Made by a program: the position numbers and the translations under genes. Of a stretch of 64,000 bases of DNA, positions 45,001 to 53,973 are shown one piece after another (the first letter of the stretch is position 1; every line of letters starts with the position of its first letter). The stretch is taken from NCBI RefSeq assembly GCF_028622835.1, contig NZ_CP117677.1:1970820-2034819 (forward strand), written 5' to 3'. The stretch is from Caloramator sp. mosi_1. GTDB lineage: Bacteria > Bacillota > Clostridia > Clostridiales > Caloramatoraceae. Below the pieces are notes generated by a model. The model saw only the letters and a program-made list of their open reading frames with translations, had not been told where the DNA came from and ran no database searches.

Positions 45001-46639
45001 TTATGCCTTTACATCAGTTCCCTTTGATGTTTTAGCTCCACTTAAAACCCTGTATGTTTCTACTATTAGCTCAATTGCAAATATAAATAGCAATATAGCA
45101 ATTACAAACAATACATAGTTTTTAGCTTTAAAGAAGTTTACTGTTAACAATACAAGTGCAGTTAAAGTCACCGCAAACATAAATATCATTGGAATTATAG
45201 TCATTATATTCTTCTTCTTATTTCTTGCAAGCCAAGCTGTAACAGCAAGAAGTGCAAGTGCTGAAAGTAGTTGGTTTGCTGTTCCAAATATTGGCCATAT
45301 CTTTTGGTAACCAAACATTAATAAAAGTGCTGATATTAAAACAGTTAAAAGAGTTGATATATACATATTATTGAGCTTAGATTCTTTACCAAATACTGTT
45401 TCAACATATTCTTGGAAAATATATCTTCCAAGTCTTGTAGCTGTATCTAAGCTTGTTAATGCAAAGGCTGTAAATGCAAGAGTTATAAATACTTTACCAA
45501 CTTCAAATGGAATACCTATTTTACTCATAAATGTTGCAACACCTGATGCAAATATAGCAGCTGGTGCTCCTTCTGCCTTAGCAACATATGCAACAGAAAT
45601 TAATGCGATTATAGCAAGAAAACCTTCTATTAGCATTGCACCATATCCAACAAGGGGTGCATCGCTTTCATTATCTATTTGCTTTGCAGATGTTCCTGAA
45701 CTTACAAGTGAATGGAACCCAGAAATTGCACCACAGGCAACTGTAACAAAAAGTATTGGGAATAGGTATTGAACACCTGCCTTTGTTGTTACAGTAAATC
45801 CTTTAAAGGCTTCAAGTTGAAGACTTGGCCTCATTACAAGTATTCCTAAGAATCCACCAATTAGCATTGCATAAAGTAGGAATGAATTTAGATAATCTCT
45901 TGGTTGAAGAAGTAGCCATACTGGAAGTGTTGATGCTAAAAGATGTATATTAAAAGTACAACATACCAAGCTTTTTTAGAAAGAGCAATAAATGGGAACT
46001 TATAACCTATATATATTGCCAAGAAAATAAGTATAACACCTACTACAGTTGATACAGCTAAATTATATCCTTTTCTATAAACTAAGAATCCAAATAAAAT
46101 CGCTAACACTATAAATAGTACCGACGATGTTCCAGCTGCTGGACCTGCTTGGAATCCGCTAATCTCTGGATTATATGCAAAGGCTGAAGCTACAATATCT
46201 GTAAATGCAGCTACAACAAGTATTAATGTAAGCCAAGCAAAGGTATTAAATAGCTTTTTACCCTTTTACCTACATTAACTTCAATTATTTCTCCTATTGA
46301 TTTTCCACCGTGTCTTATTGATGCAAGTAGTGAACCAAAATCGTGTACTGCACCAAAGAAAATACTTCCTATTACAATCCACAAAAATACTGGAAGCCAT
46401 CCAAACATTGCTGCTTGAATTGGTCCTGCAATTGGTCCAGCACCAGCAATTGAAGCAAAGTGGTGTCCTAAAAGTACCTTTGAATTGGTTGGAACATAAT
46501 CTACATTGTCAAAATTTGTGTGGGATGGTGTAGGTCTCTTTGGGTCAATTCCCCACTGCTTTGTAAGATAAGCACCGTAGGTCACATAGGCTACTAAGAA
46601 AACTATGATGCCAATAAAAATGAGCCACAATGAATTCAT
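45001..46639 (-). CDS. cstA: Carbon starvation protein CstA family transporter
   Basis: A membrane importer of pyruvate or peptides, about 546 residues with around 15 helices. Family blocks are LIFIGIIVFLVAYVTYGAYL, VLLGHHFASIAGAGPIAGPI, FGAVHDFGSLLASIRHGGKS, CGAISGFHSLVSSGTSAKQI and AFALTSLDTATRLGRYIFQE. Two frameshifts (near 46260 and 45965) are bridged. The start ATG at 46639 follows AAGGAGGGG. The small uncharacterised gene upstream may be transcribed with it. In an amino-acid fermenter, pyruvate or peptide uptake is a sensible role. Confidence 0.93.
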
Positions 46640-46659
46640 AAAACCCCTCCTTTTTTATT

Positions 46660-47156
46660 TTAAGGTGTAATTTGATACACCTTTTTAACCCTTTACCCTC
46701 CCTGTTACATATAATATCTTGTCCATTCAAATTAACTGCCAACAGCCTTGTATCAAACCAACCCCTGATTCCAAATAAGAATGTTTTTGAATGTTTAAAC
46801 TTTATTAATTTATCAATTGAATTACTTTTTACTTCATCAAATAAAATAATACCATTTAAATATGTAGACATATGATTCTTGGTTGGCTTTACAAACTCCT
46901 TTGATGTTTCCTTTAAAAAATTAATAAAATTTTCAGCTATGTATTCATCTAAACAGCTATAATATTTTACAAAAACATATTCATAATTTTCAAAGCTATC
47001 AATAATATCCTTCTTCGTTAAAAAGGTTCTACCATTTAAACTATAATGTTTAGCAAACATATCAAGTTCTAATCCTAATATCTCTTTGTTATATTCTATT
47101 TCAAAATGTCTTTCAAATTTCTTTGCTAATAAACTAATATACTGAATTTTATTCAA
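46660..47156 (-). CDS. Uncharacterised cytoplasmic protein upstream of cstA
   Basis: About 165 residues and soluble, with no signal peptide. Features are a Lys/Glu/Tyr-rich start (MNKIQYISLLAKKFERHF), LDMFAKHYSLNGRTFLTKKD, HMSTYLNGIILFDEV and KFKHSKTFLFGIRGWFDTRL. I think it belongs to a clostridial family of unknown function (DUF8052-like), but I am not certain. As read the frame continues into the cstA coding region; adding one A to the run near 46687 gives the ending GKGLKKVYQITP and a stop at 46660, inside a hairpin (AGGTGTA/TACACCT) that may be a terminator. The start at 47156 has only a weak ribosome site (GGGGGA, about nine bases upstream). Confidence 0.6.
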
Positions 47157-47195
47157 AAAATCCCCCTACTTTTTATATATTTATTTCTATCTTGT

Positions 47196-48864
47196 ATTCG
47201 GCAAGTAATGCCGAAAGACATTGGAATTAAAGGATTTTTGTTCAAAAATTAAAAGAAATCATCCCTTTTAAGTGTTAAAATATAATTGCAAAACTAAAAC
47301 ACAAAAGGGTGATTTCTATGGATAGTTTACAACAAAATCAAAAAAATTTAAAGAAGAAAATTAGATTTTTGAACATGAAAGCAAAATTTAATGATACCAA
47401 AGTTACTTCTGTAGCAACTTTTTCTTATGTGGAATCCTTTAAACAAATAATAGGATTACCAACTATTTTAGAAAAAGGCGTAACCTATAAGAAGGCCGCT
47501 AATTCTACTTTTAATACTGCAGAAATTATAGAATACATGATTGATGCAAATATTCTTGGTTTCTCAAGATTTATGCACATTGAAACATTAAGAAATGATG
47601 AAGGATATAAAAAGTTTAAAGGTGTAGATAAATTACCCAGTGAAAAAGTATGTAGAGATCTCTTAAAAGCTTTACCAACAGAAACTTTAGAAGAATTAAG
47701 AACTATAAATAAAAAAATACTTGACTTAAAGTCTTCAACTGAAGATGTACGCGAGGTTTGTATTAATATTGATGATACTGTTATAACTATCTTTGGTAAT
47801 CAAGAAAAATCAGGAATAGGATATAATCCAAGGTACAATGGAAGACCATCATTTAAAGAAAAAGTTGGGTTTATTTCAGGAACTGATGAATTACTTAACA
47901 TTACTCTTGAAAATGGTAGACACCATAGTAATTATAAATTTTTAGATTTCTTTAAGAGTTGTGTAAACCAGCTTCCTTCAAGATATATTCTTAAAAGAGT
48001 TAGACTTGATAGAGGTTTTTTGATGAAGAAAACTTTTTATATTTTGAAGATAATGGAATAGAATATGTTGTTAAATGTAAAATGTATTCTACTGTTAAAA
48101 TGATAATAGATTTTATAAATAATAATCCAAAGGATTATATATGGCACGATATAAGTTCTACTTTATCTGTTACAGAAATTACAGTTCCATTGCCTAAATG
48201 GCAAAGAGCAAGAAGATTTGTGATTATAAGAGAAAAAATTATTCCAAAAAATATGAATCAGTTAATGTTCGAAGAATGTAAATATAAATATCAAGCAATA
48301 GTAACAAATATAAATTATTTAACACCTGAAGAAATATTTCAAGATTATAATCAACGATGTGATGTTGAAAATAATATAGATGAAATAAAAGAAGGCTATG
48401 CCTTTAGCGAAAATAGTTTAGTAAATCATAAATGCAATGAATTGTACCTTTTAATAAAAATGATAGCATATAACATTCATAACTGGTTTAAACAAGCAAT
48501 CATGCCTAAGGAAGTACAACATCATGAAATTAGTACATTAAGAAGAATATTTTATAGAGTTTGTGGTAATGTTTGCGGCAGCAAATATTATAGATATTTA
48601 AGTTTTTCAAATAATTGCTTATTAGAAAAAATCATTACTCATATTCAAAAACAAATACATATTTTTAGTAGAAAAATGATAACAGTTTATACTTAATAGT
48701 AAAATAAAAACAATAAATTCCCTTAAAAATCCAAATGTTATTTGGGTTTATTAAGTATACTCAAAAAAGACCTAACGGTATAAAATATCATAATAAATGT
48801 AAATTTATTCATAAAGAAAACAAAAATGGCAAGTAGAAACTTTTTTAAAATTTACTTGCCGAAT
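47196..48864 (+). mobile_element. IS1380-family insertion sequence
   Basis: Bounded by perfect 13-base inverted repeats ATTCGGCAAGTAA (47196-47208) and TTACTTGCCGAAT (48852-48864), with a single transposase gene inside. The flanks (TTGT on the left, TCAA on the right) show no target duplication. The right flank is an ISL3 end, so it probably sat in an ISL3 copy that later rearranged. Confidence 0.85.
47318..48696 (+). CDS. IS1380-family transposase
   Basis: An approximately 460-residue DDE transposase of the IS4 superfamily, IS1380 group. The first catalytic Asp is in VCINIDDTVITIFG, the second in LKRVRLDRGF, and the last motif is YNQRCDVENNIDEIKEGYAF (Y-R-E-K signature). One frameshift near 48022 is a one-base loss in a run (FLMKKTF should be FFDEENFLYF), so it is likely intact. 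The start ATG at 47318-47320 follows AAAGGGTGAT. Confidence 0.9.
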
Positions 48865-48869
48865 TCAAG

Positions 48870-48955
48870 TTTAATTTTACCAGGTGTCTAATCAGGTGCA
48901 CATATTTTTTGTAAAAAATATGCTGGGTCTACGCCCCAACATTTATTATAGAACC
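48870..48955 (-). repeat. 86-bp ISL3-type end, right copy of a perfect inverted pair
   Basis: The exact reverse complement of 38143-38228, with its terminal AGAACC facing the ornithine regulator gene 25 bases away. No ISL3 transposase remains beside it; the IS1380 element abuts it. Confidence 0.9.
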
Positions 48956-48979
48956 TAATTATTTAGATAGGGGATTTAA

Positions 48980-50356
48980 ATGAATTTTGAGCAAAAACTG
49001 CTTGAGATTATTTTAAGCAATATTGATGAGGGGATTCACGTTGTAGATAGTGAAGGAAATACAGTAATATATAATAAAGCTATGGAGCAGATTGAAGGGT
49101 TAAATTCAAGTGAAGTTATAGGAAAAAATTTAAAGGACCTTTTCCCAAATTTAAATGAAACAACAAGTACGCTATTATCAGCATTAAAAACAGGACAACC
49201 TGCCCTTGAAAGATATCAAACATATCTTAATAAAAGGGGTACAATATAACTACAGTAAACACAACTTTCCCAATCATCTGTGAAGATAAAATATGTGGAG
49301 CAGTAGAGATATCTAAAAATTTTACTAAGATAAAAGAACTATATGATAGAATACTTGAGCTTAAAAATAGTCAACAGGAAAAAAAGGATAATTATAATTT
49401 TGACGATATTATAGGTGCAAGTCCAGATTTTTTGAAAACTATCGAACTTGCTAAAAAGCAAGCAGAAGTAACTCTACTGTTTTAATCATTGGAGAAACAG
49501 GTACAGGCAAAGAGGTTATAGCAAGATGTATACATTACGCAAGCTCAAGAAATAAAGAACCATTTATAGCTGTAAACTGTGCTGCACTTCCTGAGAGCTT
49601 GCTTGAAGGTATATTATTTGGTACAGTAAAGGGAGTTTTACAGGAGCAATTAACAGACCAGGATTATTTGAACAGGCAAATGGAGGAACACTTCTTTTAG
49701 ATGAAATAAATTCAATGCCTATAAATTTACAAGCAAAGTTATTGAGGGTTTTGCAGGAGGGATACATAAGACGAATAGGAGATGTCAAGGATATTCCAAT
49801 AGATGTTAGAATAATAGCAACTATTAATGAGGATCCTTATACCTCAATAATACAGGGTAATTTAAGAAAGGATTTGTATTATAGGCTAAGTGTAATTAAT
49901 ATAAATATTCCTCCGTTACGAGAAAGAAAAGAGGACATACCTGTATTTGTAAATGAGTTTATAAAAAATATAATATGGAATTTATAAAGGATGTATGGGA
50001 AGTCTCGGATGATGTTTATGATGGTTTTTAAGCTATGATTGGCCAGGAAATGTACGAGAACTTAAGAACTATATTGAAGGTGCAATGAATATTGTAACAG
50101 GTCACGTACTAAGACGTGAGCACTTTGCACCTAATGTTCAGGAGATTATATTTAAAAGGTTTTATACAGAAATATCGGATATAAAATATGATTTTAAAAT
50201 TCCTTTAGATGATTATTTAGATGATATTGAAAAAAGATAATACTATCAGCACTTGAAAAAACAAATTTTAATATATCAAAGGCAGCAAATATGTTAAAGA
50301 TAAAAAGACAGAACCTACAACATAAAATGAATAAATATGGTATAAAAAAGGAATGA
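48980..50356 (+). CDS. Sigma-54-dependent PAS-domain transcriptional activator
   Basis: About 459 residues. An N-terminal PAS domain ([20 protein letters not shown]) is followed by an AAA+ domain with Walker [10 protein letters not shown], the sigma-54-contacting loop GSFTGA (a GAFTGA variant, after correction), Walker [14 protein letters not shown], and [15 protein letters not shown]. It ends in a Fis-type helix-turn-helix ([20 protein letters not shown]). Four or five frameshifts occur (near 49245, 49468, 49622, 49970 and 50025). The ATG follows GATAGGGGA. It lies just upstream of an ornithine operon that has a -24/-12 promoter and is almost certainly its activator, resembling RocR. The ISL3 end sits immediately before it, so its native promoter may have been altered. 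Confidence 0.9.
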
Positions 50357-50369
50357 TATTTTTCAGCAA

Positions 50370-50397
50370 CCCCTATGCAAAATATTTTGCATAGGGG
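50370..50397 (+). terminator. Palindromic terminator after the activator gene
   Basis: A perfect palindrome with 14-base half-site CCCCTATGCAAAAT followed by TTTTGTAG. The central TGCAAAATATTTTGCA resembles the imperfect palindrome at 50428-50442, so it may double as an activator site. Confidence 0.7.
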
Positions 50398-50427
50398 TTT
50401 TGTAGTATTTCGTATGTTTTTAAACAA

Positions 50428-50442
50428 TGCAAAAATATTGCA
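50428..50442 (+). promoter_or_regulatory. Possible activator-binding palindrome
   Basis: TGCAAAAATATTGCA, an imperfect dyad about 330 bases upstream of the sigma-54 promoter and similar to the core of the palindrome at 50370-50397. Upstream activating sequences for sigma-54 activators are often such dyads. Confidence 0.4.
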
Positions 50443-50771
50443 CATCAAACTTTCTAATATAAAATTACTGAATATTTAAACATTTTATTTTTTAACAAAA
50501 ACAACTACTCTTTCTCTCTAAAATGAATATACCTGGATATCCTCCTTTTGCTAAATAATTTCAGATTTTTGTTTTAAAGGTAATTGCTTTGCTTAGATTG
50601 TTTTGTACTGATTTACGCATCCTTTTAAGTTATAAATTAAGATTTGCTAAAGAGTATGAAAAATACCTTAAATTTTTTATAGTTTTTTATACATTGAGCT
50701 TTTTGCTTATTTTTAAAAAGATAATAAATATAACTTTGTTAATTTTATGTAATTAAGATATTAATATAAAC

Positions 50772-50788
50772 TTGGCATTATCTTTGCT
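50772..50788 (+). promoter_or_regulatory. Sigma-54 (-24/-12) promoter of the ornithine operon
   Basis: Reads TTGGCATTATCTTTGCT: the GG (50774-50775) and GC (50786-50787) are separated by the required ten bases, and the context matches the TGGCA-N5/6-TTGCW consensus. It lies 37 bases before the ord start codon, in a 470-bp interval with no gene. Confidence 0.88.
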
Positions 50789-50824
50789 TTATTAATATAA
50801 AAAAGTTTAGGGAGGAGAAATAAA

Positions 50825-51862
50825 ATGGATAAAATTAAGGTTATTCAATGGGGCGTAGGAAATATGGGCAGTGGTATGGTCAAGATGATTTTAGAAAAGG
50901 AAGGAATTGAAGTAGTTGGTGCTATCGACAGAAAAGAAAATGAAGGAAAGGATTTAGGAGAACATATTGGACTTGGAAGAAAATTAGGTATAACAATATC
51001 ATCAGATCCAGAAAAGACATTAAGTCAGGTAAAGGCAGATGTTGTTTTGCTGGCTATAGATTCATTTGTTAAGGGAGTAGAAAAACAAATTAAACTAATA
51101 TGCAGTCATAAAATGAATTGTATAACTATTGCAGAAGAAATGGCTTATCCTTATATAGCTGAACCAGAATTATCAAAGGAAATAGATGAAATTGCAAAGG
51201 CAAATGGAGTAACTGTTCTTGGAACAGGTGTAAACCCAGGATTTGTGTTAGATACATTAATAATAACATTAAGTGCAGTATGCAGAAGTGTAAAGAAGAT
51301 AAGAGCAGCAAGAATAAATGACCTTTCACCCTTTGGAAAGACAGTTATGAGGGAACAGGGTGTTGGGCTTACAGTTGAGGAGTTTGTGAGGGGAATTGAG
51401 GACGGCTCTGTATATGGTCACGTAGGTTTTGAAGAATCAATACCTATGATTGCAGATGCTCTTGGAATTGAAATAGATGAAGTAAAACAGACAAAGGAAC
51501 CTATAATATCAAATACTCACAGAGAAACAAAGGATGTTGTTGTTGAACCAGGTATGGTATGCGGATGCAATCATTGTGGTTATGGTTTAAAAAATGGTGA
51601 AGTGGTAATTGCACTTGAACATCCACAACAAATACATCCAGAGATTGAAAACATAGAAACTGGTGATTATATATGGATTGAAGGAGATCCAAACATAAGC
51701 CTATGCATAAAGCCAGAAGTTCCAGGCGGAATAGGTACTATAGCAACAGCTGTTAATATGATACCACACGTATTAAATTCAAAACCTGGTCTTGTAACAA
51801 TGAAGGATTTACCACTTCCACACGCTATAATGAATGATTTTAGAATGCATCTTACTAAATAG
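50825..51862 (+). CDS. ord: 2,4-diaminopentanoate dehydrogenase
   Basis: Oxidatively deaminates (2R,4S)-2,4-diaminopentanoate to 2-amino-4-ketopentanoate with NAD(P). The intact 345-residue protein has a Rossmann N-terminus (VIQWGVGNMGSGMVKMIL), the DAPB-like segment VVLLAIDSFVKG, TVLGTGVNPGFVLDTLI, and a Cys-containing VCGCNHCGYG. It matches clostridial Ord in size and order. It is the first gene after the sigma-54 promoter, with a GGGAGGAG site. Next to it are the thiolase subunits ortA and ortB that use its product. Confidence 0.93.
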   Translation: MDKIKVIQWGVGNMGSGMVKMILEKEGIEVVGAIDRKENEGKDLGEHIGLGRKLGITISSDPEKTLSQVKADVVLLAIDSFVKGVEKQIKLICSHKMNCITIAEEMAYPYIAEPELSKEIDEIAKANGVTVLGTGVNPGFVLDTLIITLSAVCRSVKKIRAARINDLSPFGKTVMREQGVGLTVEEFVRGIEDGSVYGHVGFEESIPMIADALGIEIDEVKQTKEPIISNTHRETKDVVVEPGMVCGCNHCGYGLKNGEVVIALEHPQQIHPEIENIETGDYIWIEGDPNISLCIKPEVPGGIGTIATAVNMIPHVLNSKPGLVTMKDLPLPHAIMNDFRMHLTK

Positions 51863-51873
51863 AGGTGAGAAAT

Positions 51874-52174
51874 TTGGAAGTAATTAAAAAGGAACTTACG
51901 TACAGATACATCAAATTGTATTAAATCCTGAAGATAGAGCAGTAAACCTTCCAGAGGAGACAAGAAAAGTCCCCTTGAAATGTGGGTAAAGGGATTCTTA
52001 AGTTTTGATGCACAGCTTGGAGATGAAGTTGAGATAATAACTCTAACTAATAGGAAGGTTAAGGGAGTGTTAGTTGAAGTTAATCCAAGCTATAACCACG
52101 ATTTTGGTAAATTTGTTCCTGAAATATTAAAAATAGGACAAGATTTAAGAAGCATATTAAAGGACGGTGAATAA
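51874..52174 (+). CDS. ortA: 2-amino-4-ketopentanoate thiolase, alpha subunit
   Basis: The small subunit (about 100 residues) of the enzyme that cleaves 2-amino-4-ketopentanoate with CoA to acetyl-CoA and alanine. Recognisable segments are VQIHQIVLNPEDRAVNLPEE, PLEMWVKGFL, GDEVEIITLTNRKVKGVLVE and the NPSYNHDFGKFVPE stretch. Frameshifts near 51892 and 51963 are one-base losses. The start is a TTG (51874-51876) after GAGGTGAG. It sits 11 bases after ord and directly before ortB, the PLP-binding partner. Confidence 0.9.
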
Positions 52175-52175
52175 A

Positions 52176-53591
52176 GTGGCAGATTATAGCTATAATGCCG
52201 TTATGTCAAGAAAAAATGAAATAATGAAAAGAGCTGTAGGAATAGATTATTCAAAATTTCAAACATCAAGAATTGCCTTTGATTATGAAAAGATGATGCG
52301 GGAAACAGGATATACGCTTCAGGAGGTACAAAATATACAAAAGGATGCTGGGGTTGGCAATACTCCACTTATTGAACTTAAAAATTTAACAGCACTTGTT
52401 AGAAAGATATCTCCAAAGGGCAAGGGAGCAAGAATATTTATAAAGGATGAAGCCTGCAATCCGTCGGGTAGTTTTAAGGATAGACGTGCAGCTGTTTCGG
52501 TATATCACGCAAAAAATTAGGCTATAAGGGTGTAGTTGCAGCTACCAGTGGAAATTATGGTGCTGCGGTTGCATCACAGGCAGCAATGAGGAATTTAAAT
52601 TGTATTATAGTTCAAGAATGTTATGATTCAAGAAAAATTGGACAGCCTGAGATATTAGAAAAACAGAGAAAATGTGAATGCTACGGTGCGGAGGTAGTTC
52701 AGCTAACAGTAGGACCAGAACTTTTTATACATTTTTGAGAATTCTTGAAGAAACTGGATATTTTAATGCATCCCTTTACTCTCCATATGGTATTGCAGGA
52801 GTTGAGACCTTAGGTTATGAAGTTGCTATACAGTGCAGAGAACAACTTGGTAAAGACCCTGATGTTGTTGTTATAACTCACGCTGGAGGAGGAAATGTTA
52901 CAGGAACAGCAAGGGGACTTATAAAGGCTGGAGCACTTAATACAAAGGTTGTAGGAGCAAGTGTTGATTTAACAGGACTTCATATGGCATCGGATAAGGA
53001 CTTTAATAGGAAATCCTTTACTACTGGACATACAGGTTTTGGAATACCTTTTGCAACTTGGCCTGATAGGTCTGATGTTCCAAGAAGTGCAGCAAGGCCT
53101 TTAAGATATCTTGATAGGTATGTAACTATAAAACAGGGTGAAGTATTTTACATTACGGAAGCTTTAGCACAGCTTGAGGGATTAGAAAGGGGCCAGCTGG
53201 AAATACATCTCTTACGGCAGCCTTTTACATTGCACAGGAGATGGATGAAGACCAAATAATTGTAGTTCAAGAAACAGAATATACTGGAGCGGGAAAACAT
53301 CATATGGCACAGTTATCCTTTGCAAAAGAAAATGGAATAGAAGTCAAGTTTGGTAATCCTGAAGAAGAAAGGGCAGGATGCAACATTATTCTTCCTGAAC
53401 ACCCAAGTTTAATAAAGGCAAGAGATGTTGACTTAAATAAATTAAAGAAGTCATACATTAAAAATTGCATTGATAATTATAAAGTAGATGAAGTAAGTCG
53501 AAAGGATGTAGAGTTTTTAGCAGAAGATACAAAACTTTCAATAGAGGAAGTAGAAAAGGTACTTTCAGAAATAAATGTAAGCATTGTTTAA
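52176..53591 (+). CDS. ortB: 2-amino-4-ketopentanoate thiolase, beta subunit (PLP-dependent)
   Basis: The catalytic subunit, about 472 residues, of the tryptophan-synthase-beta/threonine-synthase fold. The PLP lysine is in CNPSGSFKDRRAAVS, followed by SGNYGAAVASQAAM, THAGGGNVTGTARGL (glycine-rich phosphate cup) and QETEYTGAGKHHMAQ. Frameshifts near 52515, 52705 and 53195 are bridged. I chose the GTG at 52176 just after the ortA stop, spaced from AAGGACGG; an in-frame GTG at 52167 overlaps ortA. It works with OrtA and yields acetyl-CoA for energy conservation. Confidence 0.93.
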
Positions 53592-53606
53592 TAAGGAGGG
53601 GTTTAA

Positions 53607-53962
53607 ATGGCATTAAAAAGGCCTGATGATTTTGAAGTAAGAAGACAACATTTAAAGGATTTAACAGATGAAGAGTTAGAAAAAGGTTTTGGCAGCTTGC
53701 AGAAGAAATAGTAAAACCTTTAGTGGAAATAGCATATACCCATACATCACCAGCTGTTGAAAGATCAGTTCTTTTAAGAATGGGCTTTTCCAGCATAGAA
53801 GCAAAGGCAATTGTTGAAGGAGTTCAAAACTTAGGACTTCTTGGAAAAGGGGCAGGTAATGTAGTGTATAGGCTTGCTAAAAAGAAGAATATACCAATAA
53901 GAGAAGCAGGTTTATTACTTGTTGAAGGAAAAGCGTGGGATGAAGTGCCAGCACTATTTTAA
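53607..53962 (+). CDS. oraS: D-ornithine 4,5-aminomutase, S (alpha) subunit
   Basis: The small subunit (about 118 residues) of the adenosylcobalamin- and PLP-dependent mutase that moves the terminal amino group of D-ornithine to C4. Features are RPDDFEVRRQHLKDLTDEE, KPLVEIAYTHTSPAVERSVLLRMGF and GNVVYRLAKKKNIPIREAG. One frameshift near 53690 occurs after EKGF. The start ATG follows AAGGAGGGG. It lies 11 bases ahead of oraE. Confidence 0.93.
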
Positions 53963-53973
53963 GGGGGTAAAGT

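Noticed and set aside
46545-46660. Overlap of the uncharacterised gene with the start of cstA
   Set aside because: The overlapping extension disappears if one A is restored near 46687, giving a natural stop before cstA; real overlap is unlikely.
38143-48955. Intact composite transposon
   Set aside because: The 8 bases flanking the two ISL3 ends differ, both elements lack their inner ends, and the cargo is core cell-wall genes. A rearrangement is more likely than transposition as a unit.
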